DNA of 64,000 bases. Origin: Phanerochaete sordida. Lineage: Eukaryota > Basidiomycota > Agaricomycetes > Polyporales > Phanerochaetaceae. Location of the stretch: the NCBI GenBank assembly GCA_019973155.2, contig BPQB01000003.1, positions 62,001 to 126,000 on the forward strand. Direction: 5' to 3'. The notes below the pieces were generated by a model. It had not been told where the DNA came from, ran no database searches, and saw only the letters and a program-made list of their open reading frames with translations. A program made the position numbers and the translations under genes. Of this stretch, positions 11,025-22,909 are shown piece after piece (the stretch's first letter is position 1; every line of letters begins with the position of its first letter).

Positions 11025-13515
11025 ATGAAGATCGACTGGGACAAGGTCAACTACCCCGAGCCCGCGCTCTCGCGCTTCCCCAGCCGCAGATCGGTCGTGT
11101 TCGGCACCAAAGGCGTCGTCTCGGCATCGCAGCCGCTTGCCGTCGAGGCCGGCCTCGAGATCCTGAGGAAGGGCGGGAACGCAGGTGCGCAGAGACCGGT
11201 TCCTGGCAGCCCGCTCGCGGTCTGACCTGCCCTTCTCTAGCTGACGCAGCCGTCGCTGTGTCCGCCGCACTGAACGTGACAGAGCCGTGCAGCTGCGGCA
11301 TTGGCGGGTGCGTCCCCCCGTGTACCGTGTGTGCTCTGCACGCGCTGACGCGCACACAGCGACGCCTTCTGCCTCTTCTACGACGCGAAGGCGAAGACGG
11401 TCAAGGCGTTCAACGGCTCGGGGCGTTCCCCAGCGAAGCTGACGATCGACTATGCGCGCTCGCAGGGCGTCACGGGCAACAGCATCCCGGCCTCGAACTT
11501 GAACTGCGTCACCGTCCCCGGCGCCGCGGCCGCATGGGTCGACACTGTCGAGAAACTGGGCAGCGGCAACGTGACCCTGGCTGACGTCCTTGCCCCTGCC
11601 ATCCGGCTGGCCGAGGAAGGGTGCGTCCCCCACAGTCACGCACGCGCGACCGTTCTGATATCGCGACTAGGCACCCTGTCTCCGAGATCACGGGCTACTC
11701 ATGGAAACGCTCCGAGAAGCTCATCCAGAACGCGTCGCCGAACGGCGGCGAGATGCTGCTCGACGGGCGCGCGCCGCGTCCGGGCGAGGTCATCAAGCTG
11801 CCGAACCTCGCGCAGACCTTCCGTGCCGTCGCGGCCGAGGGCAAGGCCGGCTACTACAAGGGCAGGGTCGCGCAGGCGATTGTTGACCTCATCCAGTCCA
11901 AGGGCGGCGTCATGGAGCTCGAGGACTTGGCGAAGCACGACACGGACTGGGTCGAGCCGATCAGCTATACGTTCAACGAAGAGGTCACCGTGTACGAGTG
12001 CCCCCCGAACGGCCAAGGTGATATCTCGCACCTGTATGAACCAGCGAGTATTGCATTAAACCAGTGTCGTATAGGTCTCACCGCTCTCATAGCGCTAGGC
12101 ATTCTAGATCAGCTTGAGAAGCAAGGAAAGATCAAGTCCCTCCTTGAAATGGAGTTTAACTCTCCCGAATATCTTCATACCCTCGTAGAAACGCTACGGT
12201 ACGTGCTTTAAACGAGATTCAATCTTACACCGCGCTCAGTTAGGATCTTGTAGGCTCGCCTTTGCAGGTGCATAGCTTCATTCCGGAGTCACCTGCAAAC
12301 AGCTCACCATCTCTCAGATACCCAGTATTACATTTCCGATCCTGCTGTCCGCCCGGTTCCTGTGGAGGAGCTGCTGAGCGAGGTAGCTCTATGATTCCAC
12401 TCAAGCTGCAGCCTAGCTGACATCTCTTCGTAGCAATATTTGGCATCCCGTGCGAAGCTGTTCAATCCTACCAAGACGAATCCTGAAGTGGTTCATGTGA
12501 GCACTCCGGTATTGCGGCATGGATAACGAAGTTTTGAGCGACGCTTTGCGTGCAGGGGAACCCGTTGCACTCCTCGGACACTGTATACTTCACAGGTATT
12601 GCTTACCCTTCACCGCTCCGAAGCACAGTTGACACGTCTGAATTTTTAGTCTCGGACCAGTGGGGAAATGCGTGTAGTTACATCCAAAGCAATTATGCAG
12701 GTCAGTATCTGTCAACTATCCTGCCGCTATCTTGCTTACCTTGCTTCTCAGGATTTGGCACCGGAGGTATGATTGTCTCTTGTCTTGCAGTGGAGTCAAC
12801 ACGCTGAGGCCCACTCTTCCGAAGCGGTTCCTAAGGGCTGTGGATTCACCCTGCAAAATCGTGGCTCTAACTTCAATCTGACCGCTGGTCACCCAAATGC
12901 TTTGGAGGTGAGTATACTGCGAAGCTTCTTCTATACGGTAATGCCAACAAGATACGCGTATAGCCAAGCAAGCGGCCGTACCACACGATTATCCCGGCCA
13001 TGGCTCTCAGAGGAAAGGAGCTCTTCCTGAGCTACGGCGTCATGGGCGGTTTCATGCAGGTCCGTGCGCAGCTTGTTATCACGATGTGCACACGGCTCAT
13101 ATCCACGGCTGCAGCCCCAAGGCCACGTACAGGTGCTCTTGAACATGCTCCGCGGGTTTACGCCACAAGCGGCGCTCGACGCTCCCCGCTTCTGCATCTC
13201 GGCAGGGAGCCCCGAGACGCAGAGCGGCCAGACTGGCTCCGCGGGCGACATCAACAGCGAGGTATACTTCGAGGAGGGCATCCCTGACGAAGTGGTCGAG
13301 AAGCTGAAAGGTGCGCCTGTGGCGTGGCACATAGCGTGGCGGGATATTGACGAATTGCAGCAATGGGCCATGATGCTCGACGCGCCGCCGGGTACGGCCG
13401 GGCGATCGTAGGCCGCGGACAGATCATCCAACAGGTCATCGACCCTGCTGGAAACAGGGTGTGGGTCGCAGGCTCAGACCCAAGGGCGGATGGCCACGCT
13501 GCAGCACAGATTTAG
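11025..13515 (+). CDS. Gamma-glutamyltransferase-like Ntn hydrolase, cytosolic type
   Basis: This is a gamma-glutamyltranspeptidase family enzyme, which cleaves or transfers the gamma-glutamyl group of glutathione and related peptides after autocatalytic cleavage into two chains. Fifteen exons sum to 1,737 nt (578 aa), including microexons of 14 nt (12254-12267) and 15 nt (12752-12766). Family motifs are [35 protein letters not shown], a processing site [17 protein letters not shown] in which Thr376 would be the new N-terminal nucleophile, [16 protein letters not shown], and [15 protein letters not shown]. There is no signal peptide or N-terminal membrane anchor. This resembles the YwrD-like intracellular branch more than secreted GGT. 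The start [15 protein letters not shown] is the first ATG in frame. The enzyme may work in glutathione turnover, but the substrate is inferred only from the family. Confidence 0.92.
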
Positions 13516-13666
13516 GGGGAATAAATTATGGTGTAAACAATATGGGTATACAACAAGTAAGATGTGACTGTCCCGTTGTACGCACTGGGCCCCTGCGAAT
13601 GTCCAGATATCTGCACCAATGTACTACTACCATATATCGCATATCACACCTGTGCCAGGCACTAGG

Positions 13667-15248
13667 TCACATTCGCTGCATGCGCTCTGCGCCGATCATG
13701 GCCGTACGACGGTCCTCGCGGAAGGCCTTCGTGCGATCAGGCCCAGTGACCTTGCCCCACCCGGCGAGCGGAACAACGATGGCGGTCAGGTTGTCTTGGG
13801 AGGCCATGTCGGAGGCGAACGAGACGATTTGGTCGGCGGCCTCCCGCGGCGTGCGCGCGCCGCGTGCGAGGTCGGAGATCTCGTCGTCAGACACGACAGA
13901 CGACACGCCGTCGGACACCAGAGTGATGTGGGAGTATGAAGGCCCTGCAGCAGACGTAGCGTCAGGCGGGGACACGGCGAATGTTCGCGGGATGCCTTAC
14001 CGTGCAGGAGTCTCGAACGGACTTCAGGCTCTGGCGTGACGCCGTACGGTTTGAATTTGAGGTCGCCAAGACTGCACCAGGTGTAAGACGACATATTGAA
14101 GTGGAAGACCGTGCACTTACGCGCGTGTGCTTGCCAAAGCACCCATCCACCTATCGGAAGCCATTAGTGTCCGCCGGGAGGGACGTACAAGGTGGGTTTA
14201 CCTTGCTTCGCCGAAAGAGTCCAGGATCAAACCGCTGCCCATCGTTCTACGTAACCGATGTGCTTCAATGCGGGTATCCGGATGGTGATTCTCCGTCATC
14301 GGCTCGACTTTGCCCTTGTCGACGTGTGTCAGCAGCACTCGCGTATCTCTGCGCGTGTGTTAACGAGATGTAATCGGACAGCACAACAGACATGCGCTCA
14401 CCCGACATGTGCGACTGTAAGCGCAAGCTTCTCCGCGGTGAAGAATGGCAGTACTGGGTTGTCCAGTGTTTGCAAGAGGACGACAGACGCAGTCGCGCCG
14501 CATTCTTTCGCAGCCTTCTCGATCGCGAGCTGGCGGTCAATCTGTGGCCGGTATGAGCACACATTCACGTGCTGGTGATGTAATGTACACACCTCAAAGA
14601 ACGCAAGAGTCGCCCTTGCTTCCAGATCCAATTTGCGCTGGGCATCGGCACTGTTCGGTCTGACCCAGGGACCGAGTACCCCTCCGCGATAACGCTTGAA
14701 ATAACCGCCAAGTTCCTTCGCCCATTCCAACATGTCTGGAACGTGGGACTTGTCGGCACTCTCGAAGAAGCCGTGAAGCTCCTGGCGCAGGTATTGGGAG
14801 ACGGTGGACCCGCCATGTCCGTCATAGATCCCAACGAAGAGGACTTGTCTTGCTAATGGCTCGGGGAGCGTCTTGGGGTCCCAATCCAGCCCGTGGTATT
14901 TCTTCAAGCTTACGCGGAGTTCCTCGGGATCCAAGGATAGCGCAGCAAAGGAGTAGAAGTCTTCCTGATAGCTGCGTACAATGAGTCTCCCGGCGTTCCT
15001 CAGATTGTGTGACGCTGCTCACCCTCGATTACCCCTAGAGTTCGCGACGCCAATTATCTTGGGGTTATTGAGGGGTATTCGACCGGTGCCTCCTGGATCT
15101 CTTGTAAGGAACAGGTCGTGACGTAGTGGGATGTCAAGCTACCTGGGGTATGGAAGCGTACATAGTCATGGTACTGTGCGATGGCAGGTATACGCGAACC
15201 GGCACGCAAGCGAGGACTGAAGGAGTTGCAGAGACGTAGTGCGGCCAT
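13667..15248 (-). CDS. PP2C-type protein phosphatase, probably mitochondrial (Ptc6-like)
   Basis: This encodes a metal-dependent serine/threonine phosphatase. Motifs in order are IIGVANSRGN-RGYQEDFYSF (the RxxxED-type start of the fold), LFVGIYDGHGGSTVSQYL, HVGDTRVLLTHVDKG, ASTRALGDLKFKPYG, ITLVSDGVSSVVSD and ASQDNLTAIVVPLAGW. The DGHGG, GD, SDG and DN residues are the metal ligands of the family. The N-terminus (MAALRLCNSFSPRLRAGSRIPA) is basic and hydroxylated without acids, suggesting mitochondrial import, as for yeast Ptc6/Aup1. Several short introns occur. One donor splits GCA-AG before GTAAAC, and the first intron uses a GAG acceptor. Convergent with GGT (151 bp apart) and divergent from AFG3, another mitochondrial protein. 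Confidence 0.9.
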
Positions 15249-15717
15249 GCGAGGATGTTAGGGCCATGAAACGTGGCATGAATGAGGCGGGACAGCGATC
15301 GGGTACGGTCACTGTCTGGCCGTGCGCTGCTGGCTGGTGCAGGCTGCCAGGTTGGTGGGGATAGGACAGCCTTGGAGAGGTGCAATTGGCTACGCCCAGG
15401 GTCACCAGTTGGAGAGCCCGGCATCCCCCGGCCCAGCACCCACTTTCGAGCGTTTCCGAGCCTTGCGCCGATCTATGTGAGATATCGCGACTGCGTGCGC
15501 CGTGTCTGCGTGTTTTATTTGACTTTCTTCGCCGTCGGAGCCAGCGAGAGGCGGCGGGTGAAACTCGAGTCCTGGACATTCACGGCTGCCGAGGCGACAC
15601 GTGAGCGCGGGCAGCGAACCCGAATCTGGGGTCTCGGTTTGTCACCCCTTCACGCTTTCGGCGACGCGGAACCAGCACAGTCACTCGCGCGACTCTCTCC
15701 TCCTCTCTTTCACCACC
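15249..15717. promoter_or_regulatory. Divergent promoter shared by the PP2C and AFG3 genes
   Basis: These 469 bp lie between two start codons pointing away from each other, both for proteins predicted to be mitochondrial. A frame on the plus strand stays open from 15601 into AFG3, but it has no ATG before 15718 and its composition is unlike the protein. I take it as 5' leader. I see no TATA box. Pyrimidine-rich runs just before the AFG3 ATG fit a fungal transcription start region. Confidence 0.5.
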
Positions 15718-18303
15718 ATGATTCCACGCACTCTTCGTGCGTCAGGCCTTGCAGGCCGCCGTCTCCCGGCTCTCCATAGAGCAGCTCGCATCACATCACA
15801 CGCACGAACTTTCGCTACTCCGTCCGACCACCAGCCGAAGCCGGATCCTAGCGAGCGGAAGCCCGAGGAGAAGGGCAAGGAGCAGGAGCAGGAAGTTCAG
15901 GCAAAGGAGGGAGAGTCGAAGCAGACAGAGGCCAAGAAGGAGCAGGAGAAGGAATCCCTGAAGGGCCTCGAGGGCTTCTTCCAGCGATACCACCAGCAGC
16001 AGCGAAAGCAGCAGTCGCAGGCGCAGAACACTGATCAAGAGCAGGACTCCTCCTCAAATCGGAAGGAAGGTTCGCAAGGACCCAGGCCTCCACCACCAGG
16101 CGGCAACAACAACGGTTTCAACACGAATCAGCTCGCGCTGCTCGCCACCACCGCCACTATATTCTATGCGCTCTCGAACTCTGCCTCACCTACCTCTCGC
16201 GAGATCACATGGCAAGAATTCCGTACCGCATTCCTTGACAAGGGACTTGTCGACAAGCTCGTCGTCGTGAACCGGAACAAGGTCAGGGTCAAGTTGCACT
16301 CGAATGCCACGGGAACTATGTACCCGTCTTCACCAGCGGGCGGCGGAGAATACTACTTCTCCATAGGCTCCGTCGAGGCATTCGAGCGCAAGCTTGATGA
16401 AGCGCAGCGTGAGCTCGGCATCCCGTCACACGAGCGGATACCTGTCGCGTACCACGATGAGGTGTCCGCGTACACCTACCTCTTCCAGTTCGGACCCACG
16501 CTACTCTTCGCCGGCTTGCTGTTCTACATGTCAAGACGTGGAGGTGCTTCAGGAGGCGGTGGAGGCATCTTCAGCATGGGCAAGAGCAAAGCACGCCTCT
16601 TCAATCACGAGACGGATATCAAGGTCAAGTTCTCGGACGTGGCTGGTATGGACGAGGCAAAGGAGGAGATCATGGAGTTCGTCTCTTTCCTCAAGGAGCC
16701 GGCTCGCTACGAGAAGCTTGGTGCCAAGATTCCTCGCGGTGCCATTCTCTCTGGCCCTCCGGGTACCGGTAAAACCCTCCTGGCGAAAGCGACTGCTGGC
16801 GAAGCCAATGTCCCCTTCTTCTCCGTCTCCGGCTCCGAGTTCGTCGAGATGTTTGTCGGCGTTGGTTCGTCTCGCGTTCGGGATCTGTTCGCCACGGCCA
16901 AGAAGAACGCTCCCTGCATCGTCTTCGTGGACGAAATCGACGCGATCGGCAAGGCCCGCTCGAGCAAGGGCGGCTTTGGTGGTACGGACGAACGGGAATC
17001 CACGCTCAACCAGCTCCTTGTGGAGATGGACGGCTTCAGCACCAAGGAACATATCGTCGTGCTTGCCGGCACCAACAGGCCAGATGTCCTTGACCCTGCT
17101 CTGATGCGTCCAGGTCGTTTCGATCGTCATATTGCAATCGACAGGCCCGACGTTGGCGGGCGCAAGGGCATTTTCGAGGTCCACCTGAAGCCCCTCCGCC
17201 TTTCAGAGAATCTTCCCCCACGTGACGCCATCGCGCACAAGCTCGCCGTCCTTACCCCTGGGTTCTCTGGTGCAGACATCGCCAATGTCTGTAACGAAGC
17301 CGCCCTCCACGCCGCTCGCAAGGGCCACGAGTTCGTCGAGGAAAATGATTTCGAAAGTGCCATCGATCGTGTCATTGCTGGTCTCGAGCGCAAGAGCAGA
17401 CTGCTCAGTCCTGAAGAGAAGAAGACCGTCGCATATCACGAAGCCGGCCATGCTGTCTGCGGCTGGTTCCTGGAACACGCAGATCCTCTGCTGAAGGTCA
17501 CCATTATCCCTCACGGCGTTGGAGCACTGGGTTATGCTCAGGTACGCTTATTCTGTAGTCATCCGTCTCTTGTCTAATGAGATCTTTCTGTAGTATCTTC
17601 CACCCGACCGCTACCTCATGTCGACGCCCCAAATGCTTGACCGTATCTGTATGACTCTGGGTGGCCGTGTCTCTGAGGAGATTTTCTTCGGGCATGAGAA
17701 CATTACCTCTGGTGCGCAGGACGACTTGAGCAAGATCACCCGTCTCGCGTTCGAAGCCGTCGCCAACTACGGTATGAACGACATCGTCGGTCCGGTCAGC
17801 TACGGCGGCATGAAGGCAGCACAGGAGCAGTGGCAGAAGCCCTTCAGTGAGAAGACTGGTCAGATGCTTGACGACGAAGTGCGGAAGATGATCACGTACG
17901 TAGACCTCGTCGCTGGCATGAAATTGACAACTGACTGTGCGATGTAGCGCTGCACACAGGCGCACCACGGAGCTGTTGACGCAGCACAGGGAAGACGTTG
18001 AGAAGGTTGCTCAGCTGCTCCTAGAGAAAGAGGTCATCATAAGGTCAGTTATCCCATCTGTCTCCCAGACGTTTCGTGCTGACAATATGCTTTAGAGAGG
18101 ATATGGTGAGGCTTTTGGGCAAGCGGCCATTCGCCAACCGCAGGGACGATATGGACAAGTGGTTAGACGAGCATGGCGGTAAGGAACGGAGCGGCCCACC
18201 ACCTCTCGAGCCCAGTCTCGAGGACCACGTGCCTCCCGGGCCTCCTGGTGGTGAGCCTGCGCCCGTCGCTACCAGGGTTGCGGACGACGAGACAAGACTA
18301 TGA
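15718..18303 (+). CDS. AFG3: Mitochondrial m-AAA protease subunit Afg3
   Basis: This is an ATP-dependent zinc metalloprotease of the inner mitochondrial membrane that degrades misfolded membrane proteins and processes ribosomal protein bL32m in yeast. Four exons (15718-17541, 17594-17895, 17948-18043, 18096-18303) give 809 aa. A basic presequence ([20 protein letters not shown]) precedes a Lys/Glu/Gln-rich charged region. Two membrane segments follow ([14 protein letters not shown] and [12 protein letters not shown]), flanking the FtsH extracellular-type domain. The AAA module has Walker A GPPGTGKT, Walker [12 protein letters not shown], and the second region of homology with [14 protein letters not shown]. 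The protease motif is [10 protein letters not shown]. The Afg3 rather than Yta12 assignment rests on general resemblance and is less certain than the family. The C-terminal tail is proline-rich. Confidence 0.95.
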
Positions 18304-18611
18304 TTTGGCTGTTATCGAGAGATTATATCATCTTCGCTTTCGGTGCTTTCGTCCTGTTTGATTGTACATTCATATATCTAGTCCATCACTCACTGTAATA
18401 TGTATATATGACACTGGTCAGCAGAAGGCGTGACCAGACTGTCAGGCCCTCTGGGCATCTCAGCTCGCGGACTGTAGGTCAGACGCGTGTACCGGTACCT
18501 CACCATACGCCAGAGTGTCTTCAACGACTCCGTCGAGGTACGTGTTGCAGGACAGAGGAGAAATCATATATACACCCATATAGCCTATGTTGGAGCTCCA
18601 AGCATAGTCCG
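18304..18611. other. Convergent 3' intergenic region
   Basis: These 308 bp separate the stop codons of AFG3 and the anion:cation symporter gene. The sequence is AT-richer near 18320-18420 and probably carries both polyadenylation regions. I see no gene or repeat. Confidence 0.5.
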
Positions 18612-21059
18612 TTACAGCGTATACCGGAATCCACTCCAGTCATCGCCTTTTTCCATCCTGGCCTCCTCGACGCTCTTGAAGCACCCATTCTGCTCGCGAG
18701 CATCAGGGTCATGCTCGCCTTCAATGACTTCGGCCCGAAAGCCTGCGTCCCGCTTGGCATTCTCTCGTCGCAAGAGCAGCATGAACGCCAGAGAGCACAG
18801 CCAGCCGATGGCGATGTACGCCATCGTGATGCCATGACCAAGGCGGTACCATGGTTTATCGACTGCGCGATACTACAAGACAGTAATGAGACCCTGAGTC
18901 GGCGAGGAGGCAGTTGAGAGTACGTACGACGTTGGAAGTCACCGCGCCGTTCAGGTTTCCCCAGCCAATCGCCATGCCGAGGGTCGCGCTGCGCTTGTAA
19001 GAGCCTTCGACGTTACCCGATACCCAGGCGCTGCGAGCCAGTGAGTATAAGTAGGACGATATAGAAGTAGTATACGCTTACACAGAGTTGGCTATGGGTG
19101 ATTCAGGTCTTATGAGTGTCACTTCCCTGCACAATATTTGAAGAACGTACGAATTGTAGGATATATCGCGCTGTAGGTCAACGATGAGCGGTCTTCCATA
19201 TCATACAGCTAAGATATTAACACGTACGATGCCGCAAGGTATACTGCGAAGTATGACAGAGACGGATTGGTAGATGCTATCAGGATGATATAGCCGACGA
19301 GCCCTGCAAGGCTTTAGCGTAGCCTAGATTGCAGTAGATCGCTCAGACTCACCGATCGTGAACAAGATTCTGTCGGAGGGGTCATTCCTTAGTTCCACTG
19401 TCAGGGACGGAACAAATCAGAATCTCACAAGTTGATGATGCCCCGACGACCGAGACGGTCTCCAATGAATCCGATGGACGTGGTTACAAGACATGCCCAC
19501 GCATATACCGGTACCGATAGTAGATTGGCAACTGTGGCCTCAAATCCTGTGGAGAGTCAGCAGTTCGAAGCCGTTAGATGCGAGTTAGGATACCTAGCTG
19601 CACGCGTTCAATGCATGAGAAGATAAGTTGACATATGCGGACGATCATACCTGGTTAATGATAGTAGGCAGGAACAGAGAAAAGCTGAACAAGGGGCCGT
19701 CGCTATCGAGAGCACCGTGTCACCCCTCGCATGATGGCTCAGACGCCGATTAGACTTACAATCCCATGTATATGCCCACTACATGCGTTTGAACATGGTC
19801 CGCGGACAAGATTGCGATGAGCGAGGAGACGTACTTGCGACCCAAGTCTTCCAATCACGCAGGCTTTGCCACACATATTTCATCTTGAATTTCTCTCCGG
19901 CGGCGCTGAACTTCATGTCGTTCTGCAAGCGGCGTACCACCCAGACACCTGCGTAATTTGGTCAGAGTAGAGGTCTAGATATGCTATACATGAGGCGTAC
20001 GTTCAGTTTCTGTCAGAAACTTCGCCGTGTCGGGAAAGTCTTGAAGGATGAAGAATGAGGCGACGGCGCAGATGACGGTGAACAGACCCTCAAGGATGAA
20101 GATCCAAGCCCAACCAGGCTTCCCACCTATACCGTCCATGTTATGGATGGCAGCGGCAAGGAGACCACCTGGCGATATCTACATGAGCAGAGCCCGGGGA
20201 GCCTACTGGGGAAGGTGATTCTCACTGAAGGCTCCCGCGACAGTTGCCGAGGAGAAAAAGATCGCTACCCTGGTACCGAGCTCGCTCCTTTTGTACCAGC
20301 TAGGGTAGCTGGCATCAGCCTCTGTACAGAGATGAAGCGTGCGACTGTGTACGTACCACGACATGTAGAAGACCACGCCAGGATATAAGCCTGCTTCTGC
20401 AAGTCCGAGGACGAAGCGTAGGCCTGCACACTCAACGTGAGGCTCTCGATTGCATGGGCAGCAGCTCATATGCCTACCGACGAGCCCTCCGTAATTATGG
20501 ACGACACCATGCAGAGTCTAGGGTGCCAAGGTTGGGACCGGCAGAGAAAATATGGTTAGTTGCACTTACCATGGCGATACCCCAAACGAGCATGATAAAG
20601 GAGAGCCATCGGGAAGGTCTCAGTCTCTTCAATGCGACGTTGCTTGGCGGCTAGCCTCATACGCGTGAGCGAGTAGCAAGCTGTATGACGGGGAGATCAC
20701 ACCTCGAATAACGAGTAAGGGAAGAAAAACACCGTCAGTGCTATCAAATACTGCGTGTCGGTTATATGCAGGTCGGTTTGCATATTATATAGCTGCGTGG
20801 CGATAGGGTTCAGTGTGCCATGAGCGAATCAAGAATACTTGTGACGTACTCTCGCGTTTCCGATATTTCCTCGGTCCAGAAAGTTCAAGAGGTAGAGGAC
20901 GGAAAGCCACGGCACGACGTGCCAGTCAATCTTGCGCATGAGCTTCCGCTCATCTATGCCTGAAGTGTCAGTCTCGGGCTGGTACACCTGCGCCTCGATG
21001 ACCGGCGTGACGGCCGCCTTCTCGGACGCGTCTTTGATAGAGTCTGCTTCCGCGGACAT
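18612..21059 (-). CDS. Dal5/Tna1-type anion:cation symporter (allantoate-permease family)
   Basis: This encodes an MFS importer of organic anions; relatives carry allantoate, ureidosuccinate, nicotinate, pantothenate or dipeptides. The signature after the acidic N-terminus is KIDWHVVPWLSVLYLLNFLD-RGNIGNAR, then MQTDLHITDTQYLIALTVFF, LRFVLGLAEAGLYPGVVFYM, CYPSWYKRSELGTRVAIFFS, GWAWIFILEGLFTVICA and a late segment GMAIGWGNLNGAVTSNV. Many short introns interrupt it, and every junction I followed restores the family sequence with no stop or frameshift, so the gene looks functional. The start is taken as MSAEADSIKDASEK (21059); an in-frame upstream ATG would add 28 unconserved residues. It sits next to ureD on the same strand, suggesting ureide nitrogen uptake, but the substrate is inferred. 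Confidence 0.88.
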
Positions 21060-21275
21060 AGTAGCACACGAGCCCTCGCACGGGCAGATGGGGTCAGAGG
21101 GAGAGACGAGGAGAGCGACCTGGCGAAGCCAAGATATGCCCACGCTGGGGGACCCACACCCGCATCAGCATGAGACTGGTAGGCGCTAGAGGGTATCAGC
21201 AGAGCTGAGATTGGGAGAACTATCCGGGCGATGGTCATGCGAGTGGGGAACTCACGACGGAAGGAGAGCGTCACA

Positions 21276-21329
21276 CGATAGCACCAGGGAGATAACAAGG
21301 GCCGAAGAGACAGGGAAGATGTGCTATCT
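21276..21329. promoter_or_regulatory. Cluster of three HGATAR GATA-factor sites
   Basis: CGATAG (21276-21281), AGATAA (21290-21295) and CTATCT (21324-21329, AGATAG on the minus strand) all match HGATAR, the site of AreA/Nit2-type nitrogen regulators. They lie 217-270 bp upstream of the allantoate-permease-like start and just past the ureD stop. Paired GATA sites within about 30 bp are typical of nitrogen-regulated fungal promoters. Function is inferred, since single sites occur often by chance. Confidence 0.4.
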
Positions 21330-21427
21330 CTTCCCACAGCGTGGTGCTAATAACATACATTCGATGGCTGGAGTTGATGAGCTCGGGGTACGGAAGTACT
21401 ACGCAGGAGAAGACGTACCTTTAACAG

Positions 21428-22396
21428 TCACCGCCCAAACGTCCTGTCATAGACATCTGTTCCGATGAGGTCGCACAATGGCCTGAGGGCCTCTCCTAGC
21501 CAAGTCCGTACATCCTCCGCCGTCTGCGCAGCAACCCTCAATACACAGCCCCGCCCGCCATCGAGTAACGTGAGAGACCACACCGTGCTCGGCCTGGACG
21601 CGTGTTTGAAGACTGTGATCGCGACGAAGCTCTCTGACAGGTGCTTGATCGTCCCCGCAGTCTTCGGCCCATACAGGATGAGCGTCGCGTAGCACGAGTA
21701 CGGGGCAAGCCGGTCTGCGAGGGAGCGCGGAGGCAGCGCTGTGGTGCCGCCGTGGTCCTCCTCCAAGAGCATTGCGTCTCGCGCGACGCGCCGTCCCGCG
21801 ACGAAGACCTCGTTCACGCTGAGGTACTTGCTGAACACCCAGTCTTCCCCTAGCGACTTCCGCCCAGAGGTGATCCAGTCCAGAAGGACTGCCGATGCGT
21901 CTGTCGCGAGCCTAAATGTTTGGATTTGGCTGTAGCTCGCCGACCGAAAGCAAGTGACTGGGTCTGGGAGGAGGAACAGAGTGCTTCCTGCGCCGACTGT
22001 CACGGTCATGCGCTGCGACGTCTCCGCGCTAGGTCGATTGGCCTTTCCAGGATGTGCATGGCGGTGCCCTGGCCGCGTCTTGAACACCTTTGTCGAGCCC
22101 TGAAGACGTGTTCCTCGTCAGCAGAGCGTGGCGTACGTCGAGACTTAACGCACCTGTGTGAGCAGGACCAGGGACGTCCTGTCTTTCACGTCAACCTCAA
22201 GGTCTACGCCATCGCCGTGCACAAGACCGCCGCCGTACGTGAGGCAGTAGACTATGGCGACATTCGAGGGAGCGAGGCGGGGAGACAAGAGCTTGAGCGG
22301 GTAAGAGTACGAGAGCTCCGACAAGACCGCCTCATTGCCATCAGAGCGGACGTGGATGCGCCCCTTCCCCGCCGCGACCTTCTCAACCGTGCTCAT
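21428..22396 (-). CDS. ureD: Urease accessory protein UreD (UreH)
   Basis: UreD binds apo-urease and, with UreF and UreG, helps load nickel into the active site. The ATG at 22396 starts MSTVEKVAAGKGRIHV. Family landmarks are SELSYSYPLKLLSPRLAP, VAIVYCLTYGGGLVHGD, RTSLVLLTQ-GSTKVFKTRP (intron inside), LFLLPDPVTCFRSASYSQ, SAVLLDWITSGRKSLGEDW and the C-terminal WLGEALRPLCDLIGTDVYDR. The single intron uses GTGCGT and a CAG acceptor just before GGCTCGAC. The protein is about 300 aa, normal for fungal UreD. The structural urease and ureF/ureG are not in the window. A purine/ureide-type transporter lies directly downstream on the same strand. Confidence 0.93.
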
Positions 22397-22909
22397 GATG
22401 GTGAGGGGGTGCCTAGTCGAGGCGGCATGGCGCTGTCGTCGGTCGAGATTAGAGTGCAAGCAGGGGTTCTCCTATCTTCAAGACAGCCATCGGATATCCC
22501 GATAATTGTGCCATCAGAGAGCGTCGGGACGTCTTCCGGACTACTGGAGACCGCGCCCAGCAGTCACCAGCCCACCCGGTAGCCATGCTCATGCTCACAC
22601 GACATGCCCGCGGACGTTTCAGTGCAAAAGGTATACATCGAATCCATGAGTATGACAGAACTTTTGGTGATTAGAGAGCCTAATGACGAGAATGGCGGAT
22701 ATTGTCCGAACGAATAAGCTTACATACCAAGACAAGATAGCATAGCGAGAAGGAGATGCACAAAGCGAAGTGACAGATCGAGACCAGGAGGAAGAGAGCC
22801 CACATACTGACAAGGAGTGTAATGCATGGTCATGATGGTCGTGAATGAAAGAGGCTGTAGAGTATCCCAGATATGCGAGAGATGAGAGAGGCGATAAGAG
22901 AAGCAAGCA
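22397..22909. other. Intergenic region upstream of ureD
   Basis: These 513 bp hold the ureD promoter and the 3' flank of BYR4, both on the minus strand. Open frames on the minus strand at 22619-22906 are rich in Ser, Leu and His and resemble nothing known. I see no RNA gene or repeat. Confidence 0.5.
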
